37,826 nucleotides of DNA from Candidatus Uhrbacteria bacterium RIFCSPHIGHO2_02_FULL_46_47 (GCA_001790815.1 MGDU01000002.1:1-37826), one strand, 5' to 3'; shown: positions 1-10,160, counted from the stretch's first letter. The notes: generated by a model from the letters alone, not told the origin. Made by a program: numbers and translations.

Positions 1-548
1 CCTCGCAAAAAATATATGATCGCGCAGCCGGCGAGCGATACCAGAACGAGGAATTTTATCAACCCTAATCCTGTTTGCAAGACCGGGAGAGAAAACAGAT
101 AAAAGCCAATATCCTTGCCGAAAATGGGGTCTACCGTGCCGAAAGCCGTACTGGAAATGTACTTCAGTATCTCCTGCCAATTACTAGCGGCTACAAGTCC
201 GAAAAAAACCGCGATTACCAAGCTAAAAACAACGGTTAATTTTTTAACAACGCGATTGTCAAAACTTACTGGTCGGCCGATTAACGCCGCCGGTAACATT
301 GCCGTCCAAGAAATTTTCGAGCGAATCGCCAAAGAGAAGTTGGCAAGCAAAAAAATCGCGGCAAAAACTCCCGCTGACGAAAACAACGCTATTTTAGCAA
401 CCAGAGATGTAATAAAGATTTGCGTGTGGCCAACCTCGGAAAACCACCACCAGTCAGTAACGAAAGCAACAATACTTGAAAAAAGTATAAAAACGACAAA
501 AAGCCCAATAAAGAAAATCCACGCAAGATACTTTGGGATAGTGGTCAT
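1..548 (-). CDS. UPF0182 family (COG1615) membrane protein, N-terminal part, truncated by the left window edge
   Basis: Manual minus-strand translation from ATG at 548 gives MTTIPKYLAWIFFIGLFVVFILFSSIVAFVTDWWWFSEVGHTQIF...DPIFGKDIGFYLFSLPVLQTGLGLIKFLVLVSLAGCAIIYFLR, open to the edge; the WWWFSEVGxTQIF and DPIFGKDIGFYLFSLP motifs are typical of UPF0182. Absent from the ORF track because it has no stop inside the window. Confidence 0.85.
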   Translation of the reverse strand, partial: MTTIPKYLAWIFFIGLFVVFILFSSIVAFVTDWWWFSEVGHTQIFITSLVAKIALFSSAGVFAAIFLLANFSLAIRSKISWTAMLPAALIGRPVSFDNRVVKKLTVVFSLVIAVFFGLVAASNWQEILKYISSTAFGTVDPIFGKDIGFYLFSLPVLQTGLGLIKFLVLVSLAGCAIIYFLR

Positions 549-632
549 AGTATTCGACAATTATAGCACCATTCCTCTGCTGAGTCAAAAAATTATGCCG
601 GCGGAACGACATCTCTTTTCATTTTTATATCT

Positions 633-722
633 TTAATAACCAACCGCTAAGGGCAAAACAAAAGCCAAGAGAAGCAAGGTAATAATGGCGATAAAGACAA
701 TTCTTTTGACTTTGTCAGACAT
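633..722 (-). CDS. possible 29-aa single-TM peptide (MSDKVKRIVFIAIITLLLLAFVLPLAVGY)
   Basis: Short ORF between the UPF0182 gene and the multicopper oxidase gene with charged N-terminus then one hydrophobic stretch; no clear SD. Confidence 0.35.
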   Translation of the reverse strand: MSDKVKRIVFIAIITLLLLAFVLPLAVGY

Positions 723-733
723 GTTTATATCAA

Positions 734-1966
734 TTATTGATCCATCATCATGCGATGTTCGCTTTCGGGCAATGACTCTTTATTTTCCGGCTCTGTGATT
801 GTGGATAATGAAAACCCTTCGTAGACAATCGACACGATCATTCCGTCGTCAGCGTGATGAAGTTCGTGGCAATGAAAAAGCCAAATGCCGGGATTTTCCG
901 CGACAAATTCAATATCATAGGTTTCTCCGGGATGTAGAGTGATGGTGTTGCGAATAAGCTCGGTGCCGGACGGCACAGGATTCCCGTCCACTGCGACAAT
1001 TTTGAATTGATGGCTATGCAAATGCATCGGGTGAATTGTTGAAGTGCCGGCATTGATGAGACGCAGACGCACTCGGTCGCCTTTTTTCACTTCAATCGGA
1101 TCGCTCGCCGGAAATGATTTTCCGTTGATAGTGAAAAGATTGTAGTCCATCGCATGGCCTCCGCCCATAGTCATGGACATATTCATCATGCTCTCATGTT
1201 CACCATCTTCGGTGTGAGCTGAGGCTTCTTTGAGAAGATTTGAAAGCGGCCGCGATTCAGCCGCGATCGGCATGGTCTGCCATTCATCAAGAATAAGTGT
1301 GTATTCCTTATCTGGTTTGCTCCGAGCATAATCGAGGGAGTCAATAATAAACGCGCCCGATAGTCCCATATCAAGCTGCTCTGCCTCATCGCCCATCGCC
1401 ACGCCGCCGTGGGTGTGGTAAAAACGGGTGCCGGCAGGACTCGCGATAAATTCGTAAGTATAAATTTCGCCGGGGTTTATGGCTTTTTGCGTCACGCCGG
1501 GAACTCCATCTTGCTCAAACGGCACATCAATGCCATGCCAATAAATAGTGGTGGCTTTAGGCAAATTATTGGTAAAGATAATGCGAACCTTGTCGCCTTC
1601 GTTCACTCGAATCTCCGGCCCGGGAATTTGGCCGTTGTATCCCCATGCGAGTAAGGTTTTCCCCTCGGCGTATTCAAAGCGGATGGGCTCGGCAGAAAGA
1701 CGAAACTCCTTGACGCCATCTTTGACGCTGAATTCCAAACGCTCTTTTCTCTCGCTCGCGGTTTTGAGCGGAAGCCGCTCGGCGCTCGAAACCCCCATCA
1801 TTTCGGTCATCATTTTTGTCATCTCGCGCTCATTTATTGCGCCGACATTATTCGGGGGAAATGAAGTAAACCCGCCAAATCGCGCGCCCAAAAAGAAAAC
1901 AAGTGATGAAACCACCGTGGCGGTAACTGCAGAGAGAATGAGTGAGTTGAGATAATGCTTGTCCAT
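734..1966 (-). CDS. multicopper oxidase (laccase/CueO-like)
   Basis: ORF 410 aa with copper-ligand motifs HWHGIDVPFEQDGVPGVTQ, FYHTHGG, HPMHLHSHQFKIV, HCHELHHADDGMI; N-terminal TM/signal. Confidence 0.92.
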   Translation of the reverse strand: MDKHYLNSLILSAVTATVVSSLVFFLGARFGGFTSFPPNNVGAINEREMTKMMTEMMGVSSAERLPLKTASERKERLEFSVKDGVKEFRLSAEPIRFEYAEGKTLLAWGYNGQIPGPEIRVNEGDKVRIIFTNNLPKATTIYWHGIDVPFEQDGVPGVTQKAINPGEIYTYEFIASPAGTRFYHTHGGVAMGDEAEQLDMGLSGAFIIDSLDYARSKPDKEYTLILDEWQTMPIAAESRPLSNLLKEASAHTEDGEHESMMNMSMTMGGGHAMDYNLFTINGKSFPASDPIEVKKGDRVRLRLINAGTSTIHPMHLHSHQFKIVAVDGNPVPSGTELIRNTITLHPGETYDIEFVAENPGIWLFHCHELHHADDGMIVSIVYEGFSLSTITEPENKESLPESEHRMMMDQ

Positions 1967-1975
1967 AAAGATACT

Positions 1976-2977
1976 TTAACTTGAATTTGCCTGTTTTACA
2001 AAAAATCGTTCCATAAACTGACTCCCAATAATCGCTCCGCCAAGGATAAAAAGATAGATCAAGAGCAAAGACGAAAATTCAATCGGCAATGTACGGAGCA
2101 TGCCGAGGATAAATGCGGAATACCAAGAAACAATGGAAATTGCGCCGAGCGCAAAAGCGATTTTGCGAATATGATGCAATTCCCCGGTTGCGTGTCTGTG
2201 TTTTTCGCCAAAAGATATTTTGACGAGTTTGGGCGCGACCAAAAGATTCAAAAACGCGCCGTTGATAATGATTACCGCTACCACAACCATCTTCACCAGA
2301 AACTTGGCGGATTGATTCAATTCCTCTGCTTCGGGCAGATAAAGACCAAGACCGGTGAGCACCAAAAGCGCGAGCGCAAACCATATTATCTGCGAGAGCG
2401 TACGCATCACCTCGGCCTCCCATTCGGAGATGCGAAAATCTTTTAAGAATTTAAAAAAGAAGATGTCGGTGATGGTGGCGGCGCCAAGACCAAGAGCGAC
2501 TCCCAAGAAATGTCCGATGACGATAAGATCATGATAACGGTCAAGAAGCGAGATAAATCCGAATTCGGAAACCGAAAGCGCGGTCGCAAAAATGATGGCG
2601 CAAATACCGGCCGACATCAAACACCAAGTGCACCACTGCTTAAGCGCAAATGCTTGGATGAAAGTAAGGTAGAGCGAAAATAAAAAAGCCGTGATGGTTA
2701 GCGTAAGAACGCCGAATACCGCAAGCGGCGAGGCAAACGCCGGAAACGCCAAAAACAACGCGTAGCCAACCGCCACGATTCCGTAGTAAAGAAGACCGAG
2801 AATTTCAAGGGGGATTCCAAAGAATTTGGAGTATTCGCTATAAATCACCGCGTCACAGTCAGAGTCAAGAGGGCAGATCATTGTTTCGCGCGCCTGCTTT
2901 TTGTGACGAATATAAAAAGCAAGGAGGAATCCTCCGAAAGCCGCGAAAATTAAAATAATGTGCCAGGCGCTATCCAT
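1976..2977 (-). CDS. VKOR-family membrane oxidoreductase with a C-terminal multi-TM extension
   Basis: N-terminal CPLDSDCDAVIYSEYSKFFGIPLEILGLLYYG and CTWC (CxxC) typical of vitamin K epoxide reductase homologs; about 170 further hydrophobic residues. Confidence 0.8.
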   Translation of the reverse strand: MDSAWHIILIFAAFGGFLLAFYIRHKKQARETMICPLDSDCDAVIYSEYSKFFGIPLEILGLLYYGIVAVGYALFLAFPAFASPLAVFGVLTLTITAFLFSLYLTFIQAFALKQWCTWCLMSAGICAIIFATALSVSEFGFISLLDRYHDLIVIGHFLGVALGLGAATITDIFFFKFLKDFRISEWEAEVMRTLSQIIWFALALLVLTGLGLYLPEAEELNQSAKFLVKMVVVAVIIINGAFLNLLVAPKLVKISFGEKHRHATGELHHIRKIAFALGAISIVSWYSAFILGMLRTLPIEFSSLLLIYLFILGGAIIGSQFMERFFVKQANSS

Positions 2978-4049
2978 ATTGGTTTAATTGATCTTTGTGT
3001 TCTTTGCTGATCGCGGAATAAATCCCAAGGAGAGCGAAGAGTAAACTCAAGACGAGCGGTCCCAGTAAGAATCCGAGAGGCCCGAAAAAGCCAACACCGC
3101 CCAAGACAGAAAGAAGAATCAGAAATGGATGAAGTCGCATTCCTTGGCCAGCGAGTTTCGGTCCCAAAAAGTTGTCAACGAGTCCCACGGCCGTCATCCC
3201 CCAAAGAAGAAGACCGACCGCAAAAAGTGTTTCTCCGCTAAAGAAAAGATAAATGATTCCGGGGAGAAGCACCAAAACCGTCCCGACGCCGGGGACTAGC
3301 GCGGTTATTGCCGCAATACTGCCCCAGAGTGTCGCGTTGGGAACTCCGAAAATAGCGAACCCGACTGCTGTTAGTACACCTTGAACAAGCGCCACTGTAA
3401 GCTTGCCCTTGACGACCGAATTGATCGCCAGAGCAAGTTTATTGAAGATTGTTTCATCGTGAATATCTTGGAGGGGACTTAAAGCGATAACAGCCGCTTT
3501 GAGTTTGCGGCCGTCTTTAAACAAGTAATACAGCGCGACAAGAAACACAAAGACACCCATTATTACTTTTGCCACATTCGAAAAAAGAGGGCCAAGATGC
3601 TGGAGCAACCAACTTAATCCCTGCTTTAAGTACTGGCTAACATCGGGATCGTCTATCGGCACAGGAGAAAATCTTGCGAGGCTCTGTATGGTATCGCCTA
3701 TGCTGTGAGAAAGGTCGGTTGCGCCGCCGTTCTCGATGAGAGAAGAATAAAGCCCCGTTGCTTCCTGAAAAATCTGTATGCCTAAAAACGCGATAGGCGC
3801 AACAACAACGATGAGAACGGAGATGGCGGCGAGAAGTGCCGCCAAGCCCTTTCTCTCGCGCGTAATGACAAGCGCCATTTTGTGAACCGGCTCAAAAACA
3901 GTCGCAAAAACTATTGCCAAGATAAGAGCGTAGAGAAAAGGCTTAAAAATGAAAAAAGCGAGGATAAAGATTCCCGCAAGGAGAATAAGCAAAAAATAAA
4001 GCTCTGATTTTTGGTGGTTCACCCCGTTAGAAATTTTCATGGTATTCAC
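2970..4049 (-). CDS. AI-2E family transporter (PerM/UPF0118)
   Basis: 359 aa polytopic protein with ALVPGVGTVLVLLPGIIYLFFSG and GLVDNFLGPKLAG motifs. Confidence 0.88.
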   Translation of the reverse strand: MNTMKISNGVNHQKSELYFLLILLAGIFILAFFIFKPFLYALILAIVFATVFEPVHKMALVITRERKGLAALLAAISVLIVVVAPIAFLGIQIFQEATGLYSSLIENGGATDLSHSIGDTIQSLARFSPVPIDDPDVSQYLKQGLSWLLQHLGPLFSNVAKVIMGVFVFLVALYYLFKDGRKLKAAVIALSPLQDIHDETIFNKLALAINSVVKGKLTVALVQGVLTAVGFAIFGVPNATLWGSIAAITALVPGVGTVLVLLPGIIYLFFSGETLFAVGLLLWGMTAVGLVDNFLGPKLAGQGMRLHPFLILLSVLGGVGFFGPLGFLLGPLVLSLLFALLGIYSAISKEHKDQLNQYG

Positions 4050-4078
4050 AAAAGAAGGTTATACCCGTCACAAACTCT

Positions 4079-4520
4079 ATTAAGCTCTGCAAGACTAAGC
4101 GCGGGTATGTGAAGCGCAATCATTGCCAGCGCCAGAAGAGCTTAAAGCAACTACGGAAGGAAATCGGCATTATTACCGGCTTCTATCAACTCCAACCTGC
4201 TTACCGCTTATCCCTTGATCTAGGCATTGATTATCAGGCGGTTACTCGAGTGTACCATAGACTGCGAGAATCGATCTACCATGTGGCCGAACTATAAGCT
4301 GGCAAGCCTTAAGGGAGAAATTGGGGTGGATGAGGCTTACTTTGGCGGCAGACGCAAGGGCAAGCGCGGACGGGGCGCCACAGGCAAAAGCATTTATCGC
4401 GGGGTTTCCAAATATCACTTTCCCATGTATCTTAAAGAGGTGGAGTACCGCTTCAATCATCTAAAAGACAACTTATTCAAACTATTCTTAAAGATCTATT
4501 TTGGCTGCGTTTCCAACTAA
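4079..4520 (+). pseudogene. IS1595-type transposase remnant (frameshift plus internal deletion)
   Basis: Split over two frames: FYQLQPAYRLSLDLGIDYQAVTRVYHRLRESIYHVAEL then LKGEIGVDEAYFGGRRKGKRGRGATGKS joined directly to RGVSKYHFPMYLKEVEYRFNHLKDNLFKLFLKIYFG; the central DDE-core segment is missing. Confidence 0.78.
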
Positions 4521-4530
4521 TTACCAAAAC

Positions 4531-4971
4531 ATGAAACGATATTTTTCTAAAAATGAACGCGAGACGATTGGTCTTGCAAAAAAGATTGCCGGCCGCCTGA
4601 AGGGCGGCGAGGTACTGTTGCTTCAAGGCGAGCTGGGGGCCGGTAAAACGACCTTTGTTAAAGGCCTGGCACAGGCGTTTGGAATTAAAGAACGCATTAC
4701 CAGTCCAACCTTTGTGTTGATGCACCAACATAGGATTAAGGATAAAGGATTAAGGATTAAGTACTTTGTGCATTGTGATGCGTACAGAGTGAAAAGCGCG
4801 CGCGAGCTAGGCGATGTGGGACTAATAGATTGGCTTGGAAAGCCTGACACGCTCGTTGTTGTGGAGTGGGGGGAAAAAATAAAACCCCTACTTCGGGGCA
4901 AAAAATATACTACTATCAAATTCCAGCACGGAAAAAAAGAAAACGAACGAATTATAACAATACGTGCTTAA
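4531..4971 (+). CDS. tsaE: tRNA threonylcarbamoyladenosine biosynthesis ATPase TsaE
   Basis: GELGAGKTTFVKGLAQAFGI (Walker A), TSPTFVLM, HCDAYR, VVVEWGEKI; start MKRYFSKNERE inside ORF 4501..4971. Confidence 0.92.
   Translation: MKRYFSKNERETIGLAKKIAGRLKGGEVLLLQGELGAGKTTFVKGLAQAFGIKERITSPTFVLMHQHRIKDKGLRIKYFVHCDAYRVKSARELGDVGLIDWLGKPDTLVVVEWGEKIKPLLRGKKYTTIKFQHGKKENERIITIRA
4731..4761 (+). repeat. low-complexity AGGATTAAGGATTAAGG-type repeat, in frame in tsaE
   Basis: taggattaaggataaaggattaaggattaag encodes RIKDKGLRIK between TSPTFVLMHQH and YFVHCDAYR. Confidence 0.7.
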
Positions 4972-5573
4972 GAAAATTGGGCTTCTTCTTCAAAACGCGG
5001 CGGAGCTTTTCGCATACGATTTCGCCGTTCAAGCTCATCATGTATTCTCTCAATGATTTCCCCAGCATACTTATCAATTTCCCTTAAATACTCCTCTTCA
5101 TTCTCGCGAGGATCTGCTACTTCTCCAATAATAACCTGCGCTTTTGCCCCGCGCATAACCTTTTCTGGATTTGCTGTAACATCCATGGTAATAAGAATTT
5201 CCCCACCGCTTGATTGATACGTTGCAAATCCATCAACACCGTGAAATTTATCAAGTGGAGTATTTACTGCGGTGTATACTTTTACACTATCACTTGTGTC
5301 CGGTGCAAGATTGAGTTGATCAACTATTGCCAATCGTAATTCGCGTAAAAAATCTTTATTAGGATTTGTTGGGTCAGAAGACTGAAAACGCTTTGCGAGT
5401 TCAACTGAGTCCTTAAAGTCAACATATCGTCCGCCCTCACGAATCTGGATTTTATCTGCAAGTGCTCTTTTATAGTTTGGGTCACTTATATTTGCTTCCC
5501 CAAATAAACTCAATTCTAAATCACGCCCTGCGTGTATTCCGTGCTCAATTGATTTCCATTCTGCAGCGCGCAT
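4968..5573 (-). CDS. hypothetical protein (201 aa)
   Basis: Complete ORF, soluble composition, tightly packed upstream of the pilB-like gene's stop. Confidence 0.6.
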   Translation of the reverse strand: MRAAEWKSIEHGIHAGRDLELSLFGEANISDPNYKRALADKIQIREGGRYVDFKDSVELAKRFQSSDPTNPNKDFLRELRLAIVDQLNLAPDTSDSVKVYTAVNTPLDKFHGVDGFATYQSSGGEILITMDVTANPEKVMRGAKAQVIIGEVADPRENEEEYLREIDKYAGEIIERIHDELERRNRMRKAPPRFEEEAQFS

Positions 5574-5576
5574 ATT

Positions 5577-7250
5577 TTATTCTGCAACACTAAAGACTTC
5601 TTCAACCGTGGTAATTCCATCCAAGGCCTTGAGTAATCCGTCTTGTACCATAGTAATCATTCCGTTTTTTACGGCGATTTCCTGCATCACATATTCAGAT
5701 ACTTTTCCTGACAAAATTACTTCTTCTATTTCTTTATTCATCACCATAATCTCATAAATGCCAATGCGGCCTTTATAACCCAAGTCAAAACATTTGGCAC
5801 AACCGCGTCCGTGATAGAATTTTAGCGTATCCAAGGACAGTCCTTGCGGCAAAGGACTGTCCTTGAGTATTTCTTTCACGCGCTGTAATGTTTCTTCATC
5901 CAATTTTATTTCCTCCTTGCACTCCTGATGAATCTTGCGCGCCAGCCGCTGGCCAATAATCGCGTTTAAAGCTGGCGCAAGCAAAAATTGTTTTGCCCCC
6001 AGCGCTAAAAATCGCGGGATGGCTCCGGAAGCAGAATTGGTATGGATTGTGGAAAGAACAAGATGTCCGGTAAGCGCGGCTTGAACTGCAATATCCGCGG
6101 TTTCCAGATCACGAATTTCTCCAATCATCACCACATCTGGATCTTGGCGCAAAATAGAGCGCAGTCCAGTAGCAAAAGTATAGTTTTTGGAAGAATCAAT
6201 CTGGCTTTGAGCAATACCGGCCAGCTTATACTCTACCGGATCTTCAAGAGTAATGATTTTTGTTTCCGGATCATTGAGTTTATTTAAAATCGCATACAAA
6301 GTTGTAGTTTTTCCAGAACCGGTAGGACCGGTTGTAATAATCATGCCATTGGGGCGCTCCACTTCCCGCTTGAGTTGTTCATAAGCGCGGCCGCGTATTC
6401 CAAGATCTTCAAACTGGAGTCCTACGGCAGTAGAACGTAAAAGCCGCATCACGACCGATTCGCCATAGGTTGTGGGAATTGTTGAAACACGCACGTCCAC
6501 GTTTCCTGTTTTTGCAAATATCGTAAACCGGCCATCTTGGGGACGATCCGTTACATTTATTTTCAAACCGGAAAGCAATTTTAGACGCGAAATTATTTTT
6601 GGCCAATCCGCCATGCGGAGTTTTGCCACCACGTGCAAAATCCCATCCAGACGAAAACGAACTACAATCTCTTTCTCCTCGGCTTCAATATGCGCGTCCG
6701 ATGCTTGCGCGGAAAGAGAAGCCCCAACAATAAGAGTAACCAGATCTGTTACGGAAACGCCTTTAAGGCGCGCCTGAAGTTCATCAAACGAACGAAATTC
6801 CTCTCCAAATTTTTTAAGATCATCCTCGGTAATCGCGACACCTTTTGCCAGCGGACGAATTTTGGGAAGTTTTTCATAGAGCTCAAGGGCGTAATTTAAA
6901 CTCTGCTCTGAGATCATATAAATGACCCCACGCGCTTGCGTCCGTTCGCTTATTTGATAGACAAGCTCATCTACAGCGGGATCTTTAGGCGAAAGCGCGC
7001 CAACTCTAAATTCACTTCCTGAATAAAAAAAACATACCGCGTTTGCGGCACGGGCTTGCGTCTCCGGAACAAGGCTAATCGCCTCCGGAGACACTGGAAA
7101 ACCTTTTAAATTTAGATAGGGAGTGCCGGTTGCGGCGGCGGCTCGTTCTACTTCGCCTTCTTTGGCCTTGAGCGCGAGCTCTTTCATTTTTTCTTCAAAT
7201 TTCTCACGCGCTTCTTGCGATGTAACCTGAGGAAGTTGGCTGTTTGCCAT
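5577..7250 (-). CDS. pilB: type II/IV secretion ATPase (GspE/PilB family)
   Basis: GPTGSGKTTTLYAILNKLNDPETKIITLEDPVEY, RSILRQDPDVVMIGEIRDLETADIAVQAALTGHLVLSTIHTN, zinc motif CKEE...CAKC; start MANSQLP preferred over the ORF-track start. Confidence 0.92.
   Translation of the reverse strand: MANSQLPQVTSQEAREKFEEKMKELALKAKEGEVERAAAATGTPYLNLKGFPVSPEAISLVPETQARAANAVCFFYSGSEFRVGALSPKDPAVDELVYQISERTQARGVIYMISEQSLNYALELYEKLPKIRPLAKGVAITEDDLKKFGEEFRSFDELQARLKGVSVTDLVTLIVGASLSAQASDAHIEAEEKEIVVRFRLDGILHVVAKLRMADWPKIISRLKLLSGLKINVTDRPQDGRFTIFAKTGNVDVRVSTIPTTYGESVVMRLLRSTAVGLQFEDLGIRGRAYEQLKREVERPNGMIITTGPTGSGKTTTLYAILNKLNDPETKIITLEDPVEYKLAGIAQSQIDSSKNYTFATGLRSILRQDPDVVMIGEIRDLETADIAVQAALTGHLVLSTIHTNSASGAIPRFLALGAKQFLLAPALNAIIGQRLARKIHQECKEEIKLDEETLQRVKEILKDSPLPQGLSLDTLKFYHGRGCAKCFDLGYKGRIGIYEIMVMNKEIEEVILSGKVSEYVMQEIAVKNGMITMVQDGLLKALDGITTVEEVFSVAE
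5832..5865. repeat. double palindrome, in frame in the pilB-like gene
   Basis: CAAGGACAGTCCTT-gcggca-AAGGACTGTCCTTG: perfect 14-bp inverted repeats; encodes KDSPLPQGLSL. Confidence 0.75.
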
Positions 7251-7254
7251 ACAC

Positions 7255-8235
7255 TCATGCGATTCGGCGATGCAAAATATGCGCAAAACGGGAAGTGAGG
7301 CGAACTATTTTTGCAACTGCGCGCGTCTCCCGAATACGCAGATACAAAAGAACCCAGGCGGCGTATTGAAATGTGACAAAAATGGCTCCTGCAACAATAA
7401 GAAGTAGGATTCCCAAAATCGCGGCGGGAATAATTACAGTCATTAGCCCGCCCGGCACTTTAAGGGATGTAAAGATTAATCCCAGAAGCACAAAAGGAAT
7501 TCCAGCCGCGAAAAGTCCGGCAAGTATGGCTATCCCGACCAGCAGATTAATCACGTAAAGAATAAGCGCGAGCTCTAAAGACACCAGCCAATTACGCGCA
7601 AATAGGCGGATACTTTGACTAAGTGCGCTAAGAAATGGTACTCCCTCAAGAACCACCAGTGCTGACGCATAAATTCCAAGAAGCCCCAAGATGATAGAAA
7701 TCACCGTGACTACAACAAATACGCTGACATATAAAAATAGCTGCGCGGGCGCGGCAGGCCCGGACACAATGGAATTCAGCAAATATATGTACAGCGGAAT
7801 ATCCAGCCGAGTAATAATGCCAATGCCCAAAAGCGGCCAGAATACCTCTGCGCCGCGGCGCAGCGCAACGCGAAGTTGCGCAGGCCGATTTTCATGCCTG
7901 CGCGCCAGTGCGAAAATAAGTCCTCCGCGCGCGGAGGTAACCAGTACGATAAACCCGCCCAATAGCGCAAGCGTTATTAATAAAAAAACCGCGAGTGTTG
8001 CGAGACTTCCCGGAGTAAAATTACTAAGTTGAGGAATCCAGCCTGCGCCACGGCCTTGGATAAGACGTTCTGAGATAGTCGGTCCAACATTTTCAAGCGC
8101 GCGATTAAAAGGCTGGTAAGCGCCAATGCCTCCCCAAAATACCGAGAGAAGCCCAAGCACCCATAACGCTCGATTGCGCCAGGTAAGCTTCCAGGCATTT
8201 CCTAAAATATGACGATATAATGTTCCCTCCTTCAT
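7255..8235 (-). CDS. hypothetical polytopic membrane protein
   Basis: 326 aa with about six hydrophobic segments, lies between ftsH and the pilB-like gene. Confidence 0.7.
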   Translation of the reverse strand: MKEGTLYRHILGNAWKLTWRNRALWVLGLLSVFWGGIGAYQPFNRALENVGPTISERLIQGRGAGWIPQLSNFTPGSLATLAVFLLITLALLGGFIVLVTSARGGLIFALARRHENRPAQLRVALRRGAEVFWPLLGIGIITRLDIPLYIYLLNSIVSGPAAPAQLFLYVSVFVVVTVISIILGLLGIYASALVVLEGVPFLSALSQSIRLFARNWLVSLELALILYVINLLVGIAILAGLFAAGIPFVLLGLIFTSLKVPGGLMTVIIPAAILGILLLIVAGAIFVTFQYAAWVLLYLRIRETRAVAKIVRLTSRFAHILHRRIA

Positions 8236-8244
8236 ATAATTATA

Positions 8245-10152
8245 TTATACCACAGCTCCGCCAAGCTGAGGAATTATTCGTGCTGATTTCTTTATCATCT
8301 TTTGAGGTCCCTTTGCCTTTTTTTCAACTTCCGCCTTTCCTGAAGTGAAAAATGAATCAAACTCCTCTTGTTCAATAGTTTCTTTTTCCAGCAAGCGCGC
8401 CACAATGCGATTAAGAATATCGCGTTTTTCGCGAATGACGCGCTCGGCCGTATAGCGCGCTCCTCGAATAATTTTATCAATCTCTTGGTCAATTACGCGA
8501 GCGATCTCCTCAGAATAATCACGCTGTTCAGTAATTTCACGGCCCAAAAATATCAACTCATCGCGCTCGCCAAAGGTTCGCGGCCCAAGCGTTTCTGACA
8601 TTCCATATTCGGTTACAAGTTTTTTAGCAAGACCAGTCGCGACTTTTAAATCATTCGATGCGCCAGTTGTCACATCGCCAAATACTTCATGCTCCGCAAC
8701 ATACCCGCCTAAAAGCGCTGCGATCTCATCGAGAAATTCCGCGCGCGTTTTCAAATGTCTGTCCTCCGATGGTAATTTAAGCGTATAACCTGCCGCCCGG
8801 CCGCGCGAAACAATGGAAATTTTGCGCACCGGATCCGCGCCGGGAAGTTCGTGACCCACAATCGCATGGCCTCCTTCATGGTAGGCAGTCACTTTTTTTT
8901 CGTTTTCGCTTAGAATATGGCTCTTGCGCTCTGGCCCCAGCATTACCTTTTCAATTGCCTCAATCATCTCTGCCATTCCCACTTCTTTTTTGTTGCGCCG
9001 CGCGGTCAAGATCGCGCCCTCATTAATAAGGTTGGCAAGATCCGCTCCGGAAAATCCCGGCGTGCGCTGGGCAATGGTTTTGAGATTAACATTTTTGGCA
9101 AGCGGCTTTCCTCGAGCATGGATTTTTAAAATTTCCTCGCGATCTTTGATATCCGGAAGATCAAGCACTACTCGGCGATCAAACCGCCCCGGACGAAGCA
9201 GCGCCGGATCAAGAATATCCGGCCGGTTGGTTGCCGCCATAACGATAATTCCCACATGCGGATCAAACCCGTCCATCTCCACCAGGATTTGATTAAGCGT
9301 TTGCTCACGCTCATCATGGCTACCGCCTAGTCCTGAGCCCCGCTGACGGCCAACCGCATCAATCTCATCAATAAAGAGAATGCAAGGCGCGGCTTTTTTT
9401 GCTTTACGGAAAAGGTCGCGCACCCGGCTGGCGCCTACTCCCACAAACATTTCCACAAACTCTGATCCGGCAATATGAAAGAACGGCACGTTCGCCTCTC
9501 CGGCTACCGCGCGGGCAAGAAGCGTCTTGCCGGTTCCCGGAGATCCCATGAGCAACACTCCTTTGGGAATTTTTGCGCCAAGTACGGTAAACTTTTTTGG
9601 ATTTTTTAAAAACTCAACAATCTCGCGCAGCTCTTCTTTTGATTCTTCAAGTCCGGCGACATCTTTGAATGCTACGCGATTCTTTGCCTCCGGCGTTACT
9701 TCGCGCGCGCCGGATTGTCCAAACGACATCGCGCGATTGTTCACCCCCTGGACTTGACGCATCATGAAAAAAATTACCAGTCCAATCAAGAAAAACGGAA
9801 TTAAAAATGGCAAAAGCACGGAAATCCAGTAACCGAATCCACTCTGCCTTTTGACCGCAACTTCAATCCCCTGCACTGCCTCAGGGGCAACTCCATAATT
9901 TTTAAGAAGCGAAGAAAGTGACTCGCCGGATTCTTTTTGTGCCACTTCTTTAGCTCCGCTTTTCAGTTCTATAAGTAAAGAGTCGCCTTTTATTTCAATG
10001 CGGCGCACTTCGCCTGAACGTACTTGCGTTATAAGCTTTCCAACATCAATACGCTCCGCAGTTGCCCCACCCATTTGAAAAGTGGAAAGTACTCCGGCAA
10101 TAACAAGAAGCGCAAGGATGAACAAAATAAAATTACGGAAAAGAGTAGGCAT
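8245..10152 (-). CDS. ftsH: ATP-dependent zinc metalloprotease FtsH
   Basis: [49 protein letters not shown] region, HEGGHAIVG zinc motif. Confidence 0.98.
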   Translation of the reverse strand: MPTLFRNFILFILALLVIAGVLSTFQMGGATAERIDVGKLITQVRSGEVRRIEIKGDSLLIELKSGAKEVAQKESGESLSSLLKNYGVAPEAVQGIEVAVKRQSGFGYWISVLLPFLIPFFLIGLVIFFMMRQVQGVNNRAMSFGQSGAREVTPEAKNRVAFKDVAGLEESKEELREIVEFLKNPKKFTVLGAKIPKGVLLMGSPGTGKTLLARAVAGEANVPFFHIAGSEFVEMFVGVGASRVRDLFRKAKKAAPCILFIDEIDAVGRQRGSGLGGSHDEREQTLNQILVEMDGFDPHVGIIVMAATNRPDILDPALLRPGRFDRRVVLDLPDIKDREEILKIHARGKPLAKNVNLKTIAQRTPGFSGADLANLINEGAILTARRNKKEVGMAEMIEAIEKVMLGPERKSHILSENEKKVTAYHEGGHAIVGHELPGADPVRKISIVSRGRAAGYTLKLPSEDRHLKTRAEFLDEIAALLGGYVAEHEVFGDVTTGASNDLKVATGLAKKLVTEYGMSETLGPRTFGERDELIFLGREITEQRDYSEEIARVIDQEIDKIIRGARYTAERVIREKRDILNRIVARLLEKETIEQEEFDSFFTSGKAEVEKKAKGPQKMIKKSARIIPQLGGAVV

Positions 10153-10160
10153 AGGTATGG

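Noticed and set aside
115-636. 173-aa plus-strand ORF
   Set aside because: Antisense to the UPF0182 reading frame (1..548 minus), which has clear family motifs.
838-1955. Several ORFs overlapping the multicopper oxidase gene on both strands
   Set aside because: Shadow ORFs; the oxidase frame has all copper motifs.
8295-9757. Plus- and minus-strand ORFs inside ftsH
   Set aside because: Shadow ORFs of a strongly conserved gene.
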